From Carboxylicivirga agarovorans (GTDB lineage: Bacteria > Bacteroidota > Bacteroidia > Bacteroidales > Marinilabiliaceae), in the NCBI RefSeq assembly GCF_050589845.1, contig NZ_JBNGPA010000031.1:1-64000 (forward strand): a stretch of DNA of 64,000 nucleotides. The letters are read 5' to 3'. Each line of letters begins with the position of its first letter. The first letter of the stretch is position 1. The notes beneath the pieces were generated by a model. The model saw nothing but the letters and a program-made list of their open reading frames with translations, did no database searches and was not told where the DNA came from. The position numbers and the translations under genes were made by a program. Shown here piece after piece: positions 54,160 to 63,585 of this stretch.

Positions 54160-55140
54160 TTATCGCATGCCTTTGCCAAACAATCCTTTCTGTCGCCCCT
54201 GGCGTCGGCCAAAATAATACGTTAAGTCAAAAAACGGCAGTATGGCGGTGCCATTCGTATCAACATAATTGGCAAAGGAGAGAATGTAACCAAGGGAAAC
54301 CGATATGCGGGGTGTAATGAGTGCTTGTAACTCTGTATTTTGTTCCAGGGCACCGTTTCCCGAGAAATCGCCTCTGAAATATTTAAAGCCGCCACCCAGC
54401 ATTAGTATTGGCGTCATCTGCCAGTCGGCGCGCAATTTGGCATAGGCCGTATAACCCGATCCTGTCAAAGCCGGACTGCGGTTAGCCAGCATATGTCCTT
54501 TTAATTCCTGCAGATCTGAGTCGCCAAAGGGAACACCAAAGTCAACTCCAATGCCACCCGTTATGATAATATAGGGTTTATCACGACCACAGCGTTCATT
54601 ATTCATTATTAATCGCGATACCATTAATTCATTTTTCATTGATAAGATAAACGGGATCTCTTCAGCCGGATCGAGAATTGAGGTGTAGTTGCGATGATTG
54701 ATCCAGTTCAATCCTGGCGTGGCTGAATAAAAACCGTGCTTTGATGCAACATACCATTGGTCATTTCTCCAGCGCTTTTTCAGGTACAGGTTAGGGATCC
54801 AGTAATTAAAAAACAGGTGCGATGATAATTCGAGTCCCGGTTTTAAGCCATAGCGCGATGGATTGACCAGGCTGATATTACCCGCCCTGTTATAAACCGT
54901 GTTGGCGGTTTCACCATGCCATAGCAGGTCATCCCGGTTATCATTCTGACGAGCACCCATTGGTTGGTTGGGGTTAAATGCGTTGCGTTCATCTTTCTCG
55001 AAGGCATCTTGCTGTCGCTTCTTTATCTCGCGCTTCGATGTGCCTTTATTGCGCTTGAATTTCTTTTTGCTTTGTGCATCAATCTGACCGCTCATGCAGC
55101 AAAGCAGTATAATTATCAGTATATAAAATGATTTTTGCAT
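54160..55140 (-). CDS. Probable outer-membrane beta-barrel protein
   Basis: The 326-residue protein has a signal peptide (MQKSFYILIIILLCCMSGQIDAQ) and a very basic, disordered segment (SKKKFKRNKGTSKREIKKRQQ). From about residue 80 amphipathic strands follow (RYGLKPGLELSSHLFFNYWIPN, RISVSLGYILSFANYVD), ending in DLTYYFGRRQGRQ. No family name is recognised. It is divergent from the TetR efflux operon, so shared control is possible. Confidence 0.65.
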   Translation of the reverse strand: MQKSFYILIIILLCCMSGQIDAQSKKKFKRNKGTSKREIKKRQQDAFEKDERNAFNPNQPMGARQNDNRDDLLWHGETANTVYNRAGNISLVNPSRYGLKPGLELSSHLFFNYWIPNLYLKKRWRNDQWYVASKHGFYSATPGLNWINHRNYTSILDPAEEIPFILSMKNELMVSRLIMNNERCGRDKPYIIITGGIGVDFGVPFGDSDLQELKGHMLANRSPALTGSGYTAYAKLRADWQMTPILMLGGGFKYFRGDFSGNGALEQNTELQALITPRISVSLGYILSFANYVDTNGTAILPFFDLTYYFGRRQGRQKGLFGKGMR

Positions 55141-55274
55141 AGCATGGTACTTTCTTTATGAACGCAAATATGCAGCTTATAGTCTATCGTTTAGAGAATA
55201 AAGGATGAGTGACACTAAATTATTGATGAACATTATTTGTCAATGCGGGTTTATTTTACCTAAATAGAAACTTA

Positions 55275-55302
55275 GGAAACTTTTAACACAAATTAAGTTT
55301 CC
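55275..55302. promoter_or_regulatory. Candidate TetR operator
   Basis: GGAAACTT and AAGTTTCC form inverted 8-bp half-sites 12 bp apart, upstream of the regulator gene. A partial extra half-site, GAAACTT, lies just before it at 55267. The position fits autoregulation of the efflux operon. Confidence 0.6.
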
Positions 55303-55319
55303 GCGGGATTAAAAGTTTA

Positions 55320-55327
55320 TACATTTG
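55320..55327 (+). promoter_or_regulatory. Minus-7 box of the tetR-efflux operon
   Basis: TACATTTG matches TAnnTTTG and lies only 5 bp before the ATG at 55333, so the transcript would start at or next to the start codon. Confidence 0.5.
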
Positions 55328-55332
55328 CACCC

Positions 55333-55962
55333 ATGGAGTCGAAAAGATTGGAAATTACCGAAAGTGCTCTTAAACTTTTTTGCCAGTATGGTATCAAAAG
55401 TGTGAGCATGGATGACATATCCCGTGAGCTGGGGATGTCGAAAAAAACCCTTTATCAGTATATCAATGATAAGAATGATTTGGTAGAGGGCGCTTTAAAC
55501 CTGGCTTGTAACCAGGATTGTGAAGCCATGTTGGTTTTTAAACGCAAAGACCTAAATGCCATTGAGCAGTTTTTTGAAATGAAAAATATGGTTGAGCAGT
55601 TTATAGGTCAGTACCAGCCAACTATGATGTATGATTTGAAAAAATACTATCCGGCATTATTAACCGATTTTCAGGTTAAACAGAAGGATGTTCATATTGA
55701 AGCCTATCTATCCAACCTGAAACAGGGGCAGGAGGAAGGTTTATATCACGATGATATTGATATAAGTGTGATCGCACGCATGCTGTTTGCTCATGGCATA
55801 TACACTTTCGACGATAGTAACGGGCTGTTCACCGCCAGTGAGCTGCGCAATATGAATCTTTATACCGAGGTATTTAAATATCACTTTCGTGGTGTATGTA
55901 CCGAAAAGGGCCTGGAGGAAGTAGAACGACTATTTTGTGAAAACAATGACGAAAAAAAATAA
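55333..55962 (+). CDS. TetR/AcrR family transcriptional regulator
   Basis: The 209-residue protein has an N-terminal helix-turn-helix (ALKLFCQYGIKSVSMDDISRELGMSKKTLYQYINDKNDLV) and a helical ligand/dimer domain. It leads a four-gene efflux operon and the TolC gene begins 10 bp after its stop. By family analogy it represses the operon until a ligand binds. The next in-frame Met is inside the HTH, so 55333 is the only sensible start. Confidence 0.92.
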   Translation: MESKRLEITESALKLFCQYGIKSVSMDDISRELGMSKKTLYQYINDKNDLVEGALNLACNQDCEAMLVFKRKDLNAIEQFFEMKNMVEQFIGQYQPTMMYDLKKYYPALLTDFQVKQKDVHIEAYLSNLKQGQEEGLYHDDIDISVIARMLFAHGIYTFDDSNGLFTASELRNMNLYTEVFKYHFRGVCTEKGLEEVERLFCENNDEKK

Positions 55963-55972
55963 ACACACAACT

Positions 55973-57310
55973 ATGAGAAACACATTATTAACAGCGCTGA
56001 TGTTGGCGGTATTGGGCATGGCACCCGTCAAAGCCCAGACAGAAGGCGATTCATTGGCTTTTACGCTTCAGGAGGCCATGAATTATGCCACTGAAAACGC
56101 TTTTCAGAGCAAAAGCGCAACTTATGACATTGAGGCGGCCGAAAAACGGGTATGGGAATATATTGCCATTGGTTTACCACAGGTTACTGCCGAAGGTCAG
56201 CTGACCGATAACCTGTCCATTCAGGAAAATGTGATTACCATGACTCCTGATGATGGTTCGGAGCCGATGGTTCTGAAAACACAATTTGGCCAGCAATACA
56301 ACTGGAATGCTACCGGTAACGTTAGTCAGTTGTTGTTTGACGGGACCTATTTACTTGGAGTGAAAGCCAGTAAAATTTATGTGGCCATTAGCGAGAAGAA
56401 TAAAGTAAAGACGCAGATCGATGTGAGACAATCGGTGGCTGAGGCATATTATGTGGCCTTAATTGCCAAAAAGAACCTTGAGACTTTTAAAAATAACCTC
56501 AGGGTCAATGAGCAAACCTTAAAAGAAACCGATGCTTATTATCAAAATGGCTTTCGCGAGCTGACTGATGTTGATCAGTTAAGGTTAATGGTAAATAATT
56601 CACGCAACATGGTGCTGGATGCAGAGCGTCAGCTGACAATTTCAGAAGCGGTACTGAAATATGCCATGGGGGTGAGCATTGATCAGCCCATTAAACTCAG
56701 CGACAATATTGACCTGCTTTTATCGCCGGTTGAAGCATTTATACCACAGGCAAATAATTTTGATGTAAAAACACACATTGATTATTCAATCCTGGAAACA
56801 CAGGAAGATGCTCAGAAAACGCTGATAAAAAATGAGCAAGTGCAGTACCTGCCAAAGGTCAATGCCTTTTATAATATCAGTTACATAGAGTTTGGTGATG
56901 ATTTCGGCAAAATGGATAACACCAATTCACAAATGCTGGGTCTGTCACTGACCATGCCTATTTTCCAATCGGGCAAACAAAGCGCCAGGGTCAAGCAGGA
57001 GAAGATCAACTACCTGAAACTGCAAAATGAAATGCTTCAGATGGAAGAAGGCCTGAAGCAGCAATTAATGGTTGCCGAGTCCAATTTTAAAAATGCTCAG
57101 GCTACTTATCTGAATGATAAAGAAGGTGAGGAAATTGCTTTCAGGATATATGACCGAACAAGAATCAAGTTCACCAAGGGACTTTCGTCAAGTGTGGAAC
57201 TGTCTCAGAACGAAGGTCAATACATCCAGTCTCAGTTAAGTTTTATTCAGTCGACGCTTAACTTACTTGATACGCATATTAAGTATCAAAAAGCAATCAA
57301 TCAATTATAA
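55973..57310 (+). CDS. TolC-family outer-membrane efflux protein
   Basis: From the ATG at 55973 the protein has 445 residues with a signal peptide (MRNTLLTALMLAVLGMAPVKAQ). Two helical TolC repeats follow, with the typical openings FTLQEAMNYATENAFQSKSATYDIEAAEKRVWE and DYSILETQEDAQKTLIKNEQVQYLPKVNAF, and LSLTMPIFQSGKQSARVKQ. It forms the outer-membrane duct for the RND pump. An upstream start at 55937 would overlap tetR and hide the signal peptide. Confidence 0.93.
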   Translation: MRNTLLTALMLAVLGMAPVKAQTEGDSLAFTLQEAMNYATENAFQSKSATYDIEAAEKRVWEYIAIGLPQVTAEGQLTDNLSIQENVITMTPDDGSEPMVLKTQFGQQYNWNATGNVSQLLFDGTYLLGVKASKIYVAISEKNKVKTQIDVRQSVAEAYYVALIAKKNLETFKNNLRVNEQTLKETDAYYQNGFRELTDVDQLRLMVNNSRNMVLDAERQLTISEAVLKYAMGVSIDQPIKLSDNIDLLLSPVEAFIPQANNFDVKTHIDYSILETQEDAQKTLIKNEQVQYLPKVNAFYNISYIEFGDDFGKMDNTNSQMLGLSLTMPIFQSGKQSARVKQEKINYLKLQNEMLQMEEGLKQQLMVAESNFKNAQATYLNDKEGEEIAFRIYDRTRIKFTKGLSSSVELSQNEGQYIQSQLSFIQSTLNLLDTHIKYQKAINQL

Positions 57311-57366
57311 TGGATACAATCAGAGTGATGAACGTAATAAGAAATAATCCAAATCAAGCATATCAA

Positions 57367-58497
57367 ATGAAAAAGATAATAATATTAGCAATGGTGGCAT
57401 TGGCCATTATTGCACTGGCCAGCTCATGTGCTTCCAAAAGCGATGATGCAACCGCCGCTAAACAAGAAGAGCTCAAACAATATAAAAGTGAGCTGAGCCA
57501 GTTGAAGAAGAAGATCGCTAAACTGGAGAAAGAATTATCATCGGGCCGCACAGAAGGTGTGGTGAACGTGGTGGCTACACCGGTTGAAACCGGTTTATAT
57601 GAGCATTTTGTTGATGTTACCGGCCAGGTTGAAACAGATAAGAACATCATTGTGAGCCCTGAGGCTGCTGGTAAAATTATTTCAATAGAGGTAAAAGAAG
57701 GTGATAAGGTTCGTAAAGGTGATATCCTTGCCCGCTTAAATACCGAAATGACCAAGCGTTCGTTAAAGCAGGTTGAAATTAATCTGCAATTGGCAACAAC
57801 AACCTATGAGCGTCAGGCCGATCTTTGGGAACAGAACATTGGTTCAGAGATGGAATACCTGCAGGCCAAGTCAAGCAAGGAAGGTTTGGAGCAACAGAAA
57901 GAGGCGCTGGAAGCACAATTGGACCTGGCGGTTGTACGTGCGCCGATAGATGGTATTGTTGATGATGTTATTCAGAAACAGGGAGAGATGGCAGGACCAC
58001 AATTGCCATTCGCCCGATTGGTAAATATCGACAATGTGTACATCACGGCTGATGTATCTGAAATCTATCTGCAAAAGATTAAAGCAGGTGATAAAGTGGC
58101 TATTGAGTTTCCGGTTATAGAAAAGAATATCGATGCCACCATCTACCGTTCTTCATCAGTAATTGATCCGGGTAGCCGTACTTTTCGTGTACGAATTGAC
58201 CTGGCCAATAAGGCCAATGATATTAAACCAAACATGTTGGCAGTACTGAAGTTAAGAACTTTCGCCGCAGAGGATGCCATTGTAGTTCCATCTATCCTGG
58301 TGAAAAAGGATTTCAGTGGTGAGTTTATCTTCGTAGCCGAAGAAGTTGAAGGACAGCTTCGCGCTAAAAAGCGCTACATTCAAACAGGTATTAAGGATAA
58401 TAACAATACGCTTGTTACCGAAGGCGTTAAGCCAGGTGATATGGTTATTACCAAAGGCTATGCACAGGTGGTTGATGGTTCAGCAATTTCAATTTAA
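57367..58497 (+). CDS. RND efflux periplasmic adaptor (HlyD/AcrA family)
   Basis: From the ATG at 57367 this is a 376-residue lipoprotein (lipobox SSC). It has a coiled-coil hairpin with EELKQYKSELSQLKKKIAKLEKEL near the N-terminus, the lipoyl/barrel-sandwich part IVSPEAAGKIISIEVKEGDKVRKGDILARLN, ending with VVRAPIDGIVDDVIQKQGEMAG, and a beta-barrel/membrane-proximal C-terminus. It links the RND pump to TolC. The frame extends upstream to 57310 but the lipoprotein signal defines the start. Confidence 0.94.
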   Translation: MKKIIILAMVALAIIALASSCASKSDDATAAKQEELKQYKSELSQLKKKIAKLEKELSSGRTEGVVNVVATPVETGLYEHFVDVTGQVETDKNIIVSPEAAGKIISIEVKEGDKVRKGDILARLNTEMTKRSLKQVEINLQLATTTYERQADLWEQNIGSEMEYLQAKSSKEGLEQQKEALEAQLDLAVVRAPIDGIVDDVIQKQGEMAGPQLPFARLVNIDNVYITADVSEIYLQKIKAGDKVAIEFPVIEKNIDATIYRSSSVIDPGSRTFRVRIDLANKANDIKPNMLAVLKLRTFAAEDAIVVPSILVKKDFSGEFIFVAEEVEGQLRAKKRYIQTGIKDNNNTLVTEGVKPGDMVITKGYAQVVDGSAISI

Positions 58498-58521
58498 TCC
58501 TTAGCCTAAATCTGATTACAA

Positions 58522-61500
58522 ATGCAAGAAGAAAATATAAAATATAAAGAGAAAGTGTCAACACGGAAGTTTAAACCAACTTTCATGGCACTGGCTAATA
58601 AAAATACCATCTACATCCTCACATTATTCCTTATAGTGGCCGGATGGATGGGTTATACCTCCATGCAGCGAGAGCAGTTTCCGGAGATCGTGATCCCTTA
58701 CATCTCTGTAAGTACCCCACACCCCGGTAACAGTCCGCTTGATATTGAGAACCTGATCACGCGTCCCCTTGAAAAAGAATTGAAAGATTTGAATGGCGTA
58801 AAAAAGATGTCATCCAACTCTTTCCAGGACATGAGTCTGATCATTGTGGAGTTTGAAGCCGATGTATCTGTTGAGCAGGCTAAGCTCGACGTGAAAGATA
58901 AGGTGGATAAAGCCATCAGTGAATTGCCCGATGACCTGATGGATGATCCGATAGTGGATGATATTGACTTTTCAGAGTTCCCTGTATTGAACATCAACCT
59001 GTCGGGAGACTATAGTATCTACGAGTTAAAGAAGTTTGCCGAAGGTTTGCAGGATGAGTTTGAAACCCTGCGTGAAGTGCGTGAGGCCGATATTCGAGGT
59101 GTCGATGAACGTGAAATCAAGATACATGTTGACCCTCACCGAATGGCTGCTTATGATTTAACCTTTCAGGATATTGAGTTTGCCGTACAAACAGAAAACT
59201 TTACAGTAGGTGCCGGCGAGGTAAAGGTTGACGGTACTCGTCGTTCAATCCGTGTTCAGGCCGATTATACCAACATGGACCAGATTCGCAACACCATTGT
59301 GAAAGAGGTTGACGGACGCGTGGTGTATATCAAGGATGTGGCAGAGGTTATTGATGGATTTGAAGAGCAAAGTACCATTTCGCGTCTTGATCACAAGGCC
59401 GTAGTGACCTTATCCATTGTTAAAAAGAGTGGACAAAACCTGCTGGATGCCACGGATAAGATATTAGGAATCATCAAGCAGAAGCAGGAAAGCGAAACAT
59501 TACCCAAGGATCTTACGGTGACAGTAACCGATGATCAGTCGGTTTTTGTACGTGACCAGATCAGTAACCTGGAGAACAGTATCCTGCTGGGTATGATATT
59601 CGTGATGATCGTACTATATATGTTCCTGGGCTTACGTAATGCTATTTTCTCCGGTTTAGCCATTCCTATGTCAATGATCATATCAATGATGGTATTGAAA
59701 CAAATTGGTTATACCATTAATACCATGGTATTGTTCAGCCTTGTCCTGGCGCTGGGTATGCTGGTTGATAACGCCATTGTGGTGATCGAGAATGTCTACC
59801 GGATGATGGAGCATGGTGTCAAACCCGAAAAAGCCGTGAAGAATGGGACCAGTGAAATTGCCATCCCTATTATTTCATCAACGGCAACCACACTGGCAGC
59901 TTTCTTTCCATTGGTTTTCTGGCCGGGTATTGTTGGTAAGTTTATGAGTTACCTGCCCATCACATTGATCATCGTACTGGCTTCGTCCTTATTTGTGGCT
60001 CTGGTGCTAAATCCGGTGTTCGCGTCTCAGTTTATGAAAGTTGAAGATGTAAAAGAGAAGAAGAATTTAAGAAAACCTTATATCATAACTTTATCTCTTT
60101 TGGTAGTAGGAGTAGTTTTTCATTTGATAGCTCAATTTTCATATGGAGCAGGCGTAACATACCATGTAAACGAATCAACCTTTGATAAAAAAACATTAAC
60201 AGCATTAGGTAACTTATTTATTTTACCTATTCTAATTATGTTGCTAAATGTTTATGCACTTAAACCATCTGCTATCTGGTTTCAGCATAAGTTCTTACCA
60301 ATGCTTGAAAACATGTACGAAGGCACATTGCGTCGTGCTTTGGGACGAAGAACCAGTAAGTGGCTGTTGTTTGGTTCAATCGCCTTGTTTTTCTTCTCGG
60401 TGATGTTCTTTGGTGCCATGCAACCAAATGTGTATTTCTTCCCTGAGAATGAGCCACGTACCATATATGTAACCATGGAATTACCATTGGGTACCGACAT
60501 TGAAGTGACGGACCAAGTGACTAAAAATGCGGAGGATATTCTTTACAGTACCCTTGATCCTTACATGGATATCGTTAAATCGGTTGGTGTAAGTGTTGGT
60601 AACGGTAAGGGTGGCTTATTTGAATCGGGTCGTTCACCCAATAAATCACTAACCACGATTACATTCCTCGATTACCAGTATCGTCAGGGCCATAGTACCC
60701 GTGATATTATGGGTAAACTGTCTGATGCATTCCAGGGATTTATAGGAGCTAAGGTATTTATCGAAAAAGAAGAAAACGGGCCTCCGGTGGGTAAACCTAT
60801 CAATATTGAGGTAGGTGGTGACGACTATGAGCGTTTGATTGCCCTGACCGAAGACATCAAGAAAACCATTAACGACGATCATATATTAGGTATCGAAAAT
60901 CTGGAAATGGACTTGAATACCAATAAACCGGAGATGCAGTTGTTCATTGATCGTGATAAAGTGCGTCGCATGGGATTATCAACCCAGCAGGTGGCTATGG
61001 CGCTTCGTACCTCATTGTATGGTAAGGAAATCAGTAAATACAAAGATGGTGAAGACGAATACGACATCATGCTGCGCATGAAAGATCAATACCGTTATGA
61101 TGTGTCGACTTTGATGAATCAGAAAATGAAGGTGGATAAAAATGGTGTTATTTCTTTGATCCCTATTTCTGCAGTGGCTGATTATGAGTATGCATCAACC
61201 TACGAAAAGATCATTCGTATTGACAATACACGTGTTATCACTTTAAGTTCCAATGTGGTGGAGGGCTATAATGCCAACACAATCAATGCGCGTATTAAAG
61301 AGTTACTGTCAGACTACCAGATGCCGGCCAACTATAACTGGAAAATGACCGGTGAGCAGGAGAGTCAGCAGGAAACATCGGACTTCCTGGTAGGCGCATT
61401 ATTGTTTGCACTGGCTTTAATAGCTATGATTCTTATTACGCAGTTTAACTCCGGAGCCAAGCCATTAATCATTATCGGAACGGTAGGACTGAGTACCATT

Positions 61501-61998
61501 GGTGTATTTATGGGCCTTGGTACTTTCCAGATGGATTTCATCATCCTGATGACCGGTGTGGGAATTGTGTCACTGGCCGGTATTGTGGTAAACAATGGTA
61601 TTGTGTTAATTGACTACATCGACCTGGTTCGCGGGCAGATGAAAGAGCAAAAAGGCCTGGGACCTAAAGGACGATTAAGTCGAGAAGAAGAAGTGGATAG
61701 CATTGTTCGTGCAGGTAAAACACGTTTACGACCGGTATTGTTAACAGCTATCACAACTATCCTTGGTTTGATCCCAATGGCTGTGGGGCTTAATTTTGAT
61801 TTCTTTAGCTTGTTCTCTGAGCTTGATCCGAAGATTTATTTTGGGGGTGATAATGCCGATTTCTGGGCACCAATGGCCTGGACGGTAATATTCGGTTTAA
61901 GTACATCAACGGTATTAACCTTATTAATGGCACCGGTTATGTATAACCTGGCCGTAAGGATGCGTAACCGCCTGGTGAAAGAAAAAGTGAAAGCGTAA
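58522..61998 (+). CDS. RND family multidrug efflux permease (AcrB-like)
   Basis: The 1158-residue protein is a proton-driven exporter with the usual duplicated layout: REQFPEIVIPYISVSTPHPGNSPLDIENLI at the start, the first transmembrane block with LALGMLVDNAIVVIENVYRM (proton-relay Asp), and the second block with GIVSLAGIVVNNGIVLIDYID. It is about 100 residues longer than AcrB. Residues about 510-590 (60050-60290) insert two extra hydrophobic segments between the halves, and a short FSELDPKIYFGGDNADF insertion lies near the C-terminus. It ends the tetR-tolC-hlyD-RND operon. Confidence 0.95.
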   Translation: MQEENIKYKEKVSTRKFKPTFMALANKNTIYILTLFLIVAGWMGYTSMQREQFPEIVIPYISVSTPHPGNSPLDIENLITRPLEKELKDLNGVKKMSSNSFQDMSLIIVEFEADVSVEQAKLDVKDKVDKAISELPDDLMDDPIVDDIDFSEFPVLNINLSGDYSIYELKKFAEGLQDEFETLREVREADIRGVDEREIKIHVDPHRMAAYDLTFQDIEFAVQTENFTVGAGEVKVDGTRRSIRVQADYTNMDQIRNTIVKEVDGRVVYIKDVAEVIDGFEEQSTISRLDHKAVVTLSIVKKSGQNLLDATDKILGIIKQKQESETLPKDLTVTVTDDQSVFVRDQISNLENSILLGMIFVMIVLYMFLGLRNAIFSGLAIPMSMIISMMVLKQIGYTINTMVLFSLVLALGMLVDNAIVVIENVYRMMEHGVKPEKAVKNGTSEIAIPIISSTATTLAAFFPLVFWPGIVGKFMSYLPITLIIVLASSLFVALVLNPVFASQFMKVEDVKEKKNLRKPYIITLSLLVVGVVFHLIAQFSYGAGVTYHVNESTFDKKTLTALGNLFILPILIMLLNVYALKPSAIWFQHKFLPMLENMYEGTLRRALGRRTSKWLLFGSIALFFFSVMFFGAMQPNVYFFPENEPRTIYVTMELPLGTDIEVTDQVTKNAEDILYSTLDPYMDIVKSVGVSVGNGKGGLFESGRSPNKSLTTITFLDYQYRQGHSTRDIMGKLSDAFQGFIGAKVFIEKEENGPPVGKPINIEVGGDDYERLIALTEDIKKTINDDHILGIENLEMDLNTNKPEMQLFIDRDKVRRMGLSTQQVAMALRTSLYGKEISKYKDGEDEYDIMLRMKDQYRYDVSTLMNQKMKVDKNGVISLIPISAVADYEYASTYEKIIRIDNTRVITLSSNVVEGYNANTINARIKELLSDYQMPANYNWKMTGEQESQQETSDFLVGALLFALALIAMILITQFNSGAKPLIIIGTVGLSTIGVFMGLGTFQMDFIILMTGVGIVSLAGIVVNNGIVLIDYIDLVRGQMKEQKGLGPKGRLSREEEVDSIVRAGKTRLRPVLLTAITTILGLIPMAVGLNFDFFSLFSELDPKIYFGGDNADFWAPMAWTVIFGLSTSTVLTLLMAPVMYNLAVRMRNRLVKEKVKA

Positions 61999-62018
61999 CA
62001 CCTTTTCAATAATACTAT

Positions 62019-62050
62019 AAAAACGGCTCTCAATTTGAGGGCCGTTTTTA
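62019..62050 (+). terminator. Terminator of the efflux operon
   Basis: AAAAACGGC and GCCGTTTTT flank a further TCTCAA/TTGAGG stem, giving a 15-bp hairpin with a T-run, 20 bp after the RND stop. Confidence 0.93.
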
Positions 62051-62128
62051 ATTATACCTTATCGGAAAAATTGAAGTTTCTTCATGTGCATTTTCTTATA
62101 CCACGCCTGGATAGCTATTGTGGTGCTC

Positions 62129-62273
62129 AGTTGAAATGATAAAAAGTTTAGAAGTTTAATAGTTTATGAGTTGAAAGATTAAACTGATTAACTGTCGAAC
62201 TGATAAATCGTCGAACTGAGGAATTGATTTACAGTTTCGATATATTTAAACCTCTTGGTGCTATCGCACGAAT
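62129..62273 (+). repeat. Dispersed repeat core, copy RA
   Basis: This copy has AGTTTAATAGTTTATGAG, GATTAAACTGATTAACTG, GTCGAACTGATAAATCG, GAGGAATTGATTTACAG and TATATTTAAACCTC in the same order as the other copies. The flanking 62274-62350 holds only the spacer before the MsrQ-like gene. Confidence 0.8.
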
Positions 62274-62350
62274 CCCTGTCCATAAAATACCCATTGTAAA
62301 GTATACAGCATATTTCGTATATTAACTATTTAATATTAAACAGTTAGTAT

Positions 62351-63004
62351 ATGGAAAATCAGACTCAAACAAGAAACTCAGCTGGCAGGATCATACTAAT
62401 TACCTGTATTCTTTCAATTGCTTATGCCATATGCCGATATCATGTATTGGGGCCGGTGCCCTGGAAAGACTTCCCTTTTTTCATACTTAACAAAGGGATT
62501 GCATTAAGTGCATTTATCTTGTTAACATTTAACTTCAGTTTTGGACCTTTAAACAACCTGGGAGTAAATGTGCCTGAAGGATTTCTCGCAGCCCGCAAAT
62601 CAATAGGTATGACCGGTTTTTTACTGGTGCTAATACATGCTCTGATGAGCTTCCTTTTATTCAAACCGGAAATATATGGACAATTTTTTCAACCCGATGG
62701 CACACTGACACTTTTTGGTGGTTTAAGTATGCTCGGGGGTATACTAGCTCTCGTAGTGCTTTGGGGCTATAACCTGAGTTTCCAAACCCATCTCCGTGAT
62801 GACGAGAGATTCATAAGGTTTATCACGTCCCGAAAGTTCTTTCTTTCAGCGATGACTTTTAGTCTTTTACACCTGTTTTTTATGGGCTTTAAAGGGTGGA
62901 TGGTTCCCTCAGGCTGGCATGGAGGCTTACCACCAATAAGCCTGGTAAGTTTTGTTTTCTTTTTACTGGCCTATGTCATAAACCTATTGGGCAGAAGGGA
63001 TTAA
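62351..63004 (+). CDS. Ferric-reductase-like transmembrane protein (MsrQ-like)
   Basis: The 217-residue protein has about six transmembrane helices and the ferric reductase-like layout: ILNKGIALSAFILLTFNFSFGPL, AARKSIGMTGFLLVLIHALMSFLLF with a candidate haem His, and MTFSLLHLFFMGFKGWMVPSGWHGGLPP with further histidines. MsrQ-type proteins carry electrons to periplasmic methionine sulfoxide reductase, but no msrP is visible nearby, so the partner is unknown. It sits between two dispersed repeats. Confidence 0.8.
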   Translation: MENQTQTRNSAGRIILITCILSIAYAICRYHVLGPVPWKDFPFFILNKGIALSAFILLTFNFSFGPLNNLGVNVPEGFLAARKSIGMTGFLLVLIHALMSFLLFKPEIYGQFFQPDGTLTLFGGLSMLGGILALVVLWGYNLSFQTHLRDDERFIRFITSRKFFLSAMTFSLLHLFFMGFKGWMVPSGWHGGLPPISLVSFVFFLLAYVINLLGRRD

Positions 63005-63017
63005 ATCCTTTGGATAT

Positions 63018-63303
63018 GATTCCGGTGCTGCCGCGCGAAGTCGGAATTGATAAAAAGTTGATAAGTTGAATAGTTTAATAGTTTAGAAGTTTATGAGTTG
63101 AAAGATTAAACTAATAAACTGTCGAACTGCTAAATAGTCGAACTGCGGAATTGATTTACAGCTTAGATATATTTAAACCTCGCCCCGATAATAATTGGGA
63201 TACACAGTTTATTCCTTCGGATTTGATTCCCAAGCAGCAACTAGCAGGCTGTAAGTCTGCCACATCATAGCCCGGGGCAAAGCGCAGCGACGCCCCGGGT
63301 TAC
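63018..63303 (+). repeat. Dispersed composite repeat, copy RB (core plus GC block)
   Basis: The core (about 63044-63182) is followed by a GC-rich block (63230-63300) containing AGCAGGCTGTAAGTCTG and CATAGCCCGGGGCAAAGCG. This is the same composite as at 120-345 but on the opposite strand. The GC block can fold through GCCCGGGGC/GCCCCGGGT. Confidence 0.82.
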
Positions 63304-63404
63304 CCAATGCCCATCAATCCGGTGCAACATCAATTGTAACTCAACGCACTACTGTTCCATGCACCGGAATAGCAAATGCTCGATTGCGTATCTATTTTAT
63401 GTGA

Positions 63405-63531
63405 CAGTTGAAATGATAAAAAGTTGATAAGTTGAATAGTTTATAAGTTGAGAGATTAAACTGATTAACTGTCGAACTGAGGAATTGATTTACAGCTTCA
63501 ATATATTTTAACCTCCGGTGCTGCCGCACGA
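63405..63531 (+). repeat. Dispersed repeat core, copy RC
   Basis: This is a third plus-strand core with GATTAAACTGATTAACTG, GTCGAACTGAGGAATTG, TTTACAGCTTCAATATATT and CCGGTGCTGCCGCACGA. It lacks one internal GTCGAACTG unit compared with copies RA and RB. Confidence 0.8.
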
Positions 63532-63585
63532 GTACGAAAATCTATACTTCTCCGACAAGTAAAATTACCGAATCAACAACTGATT

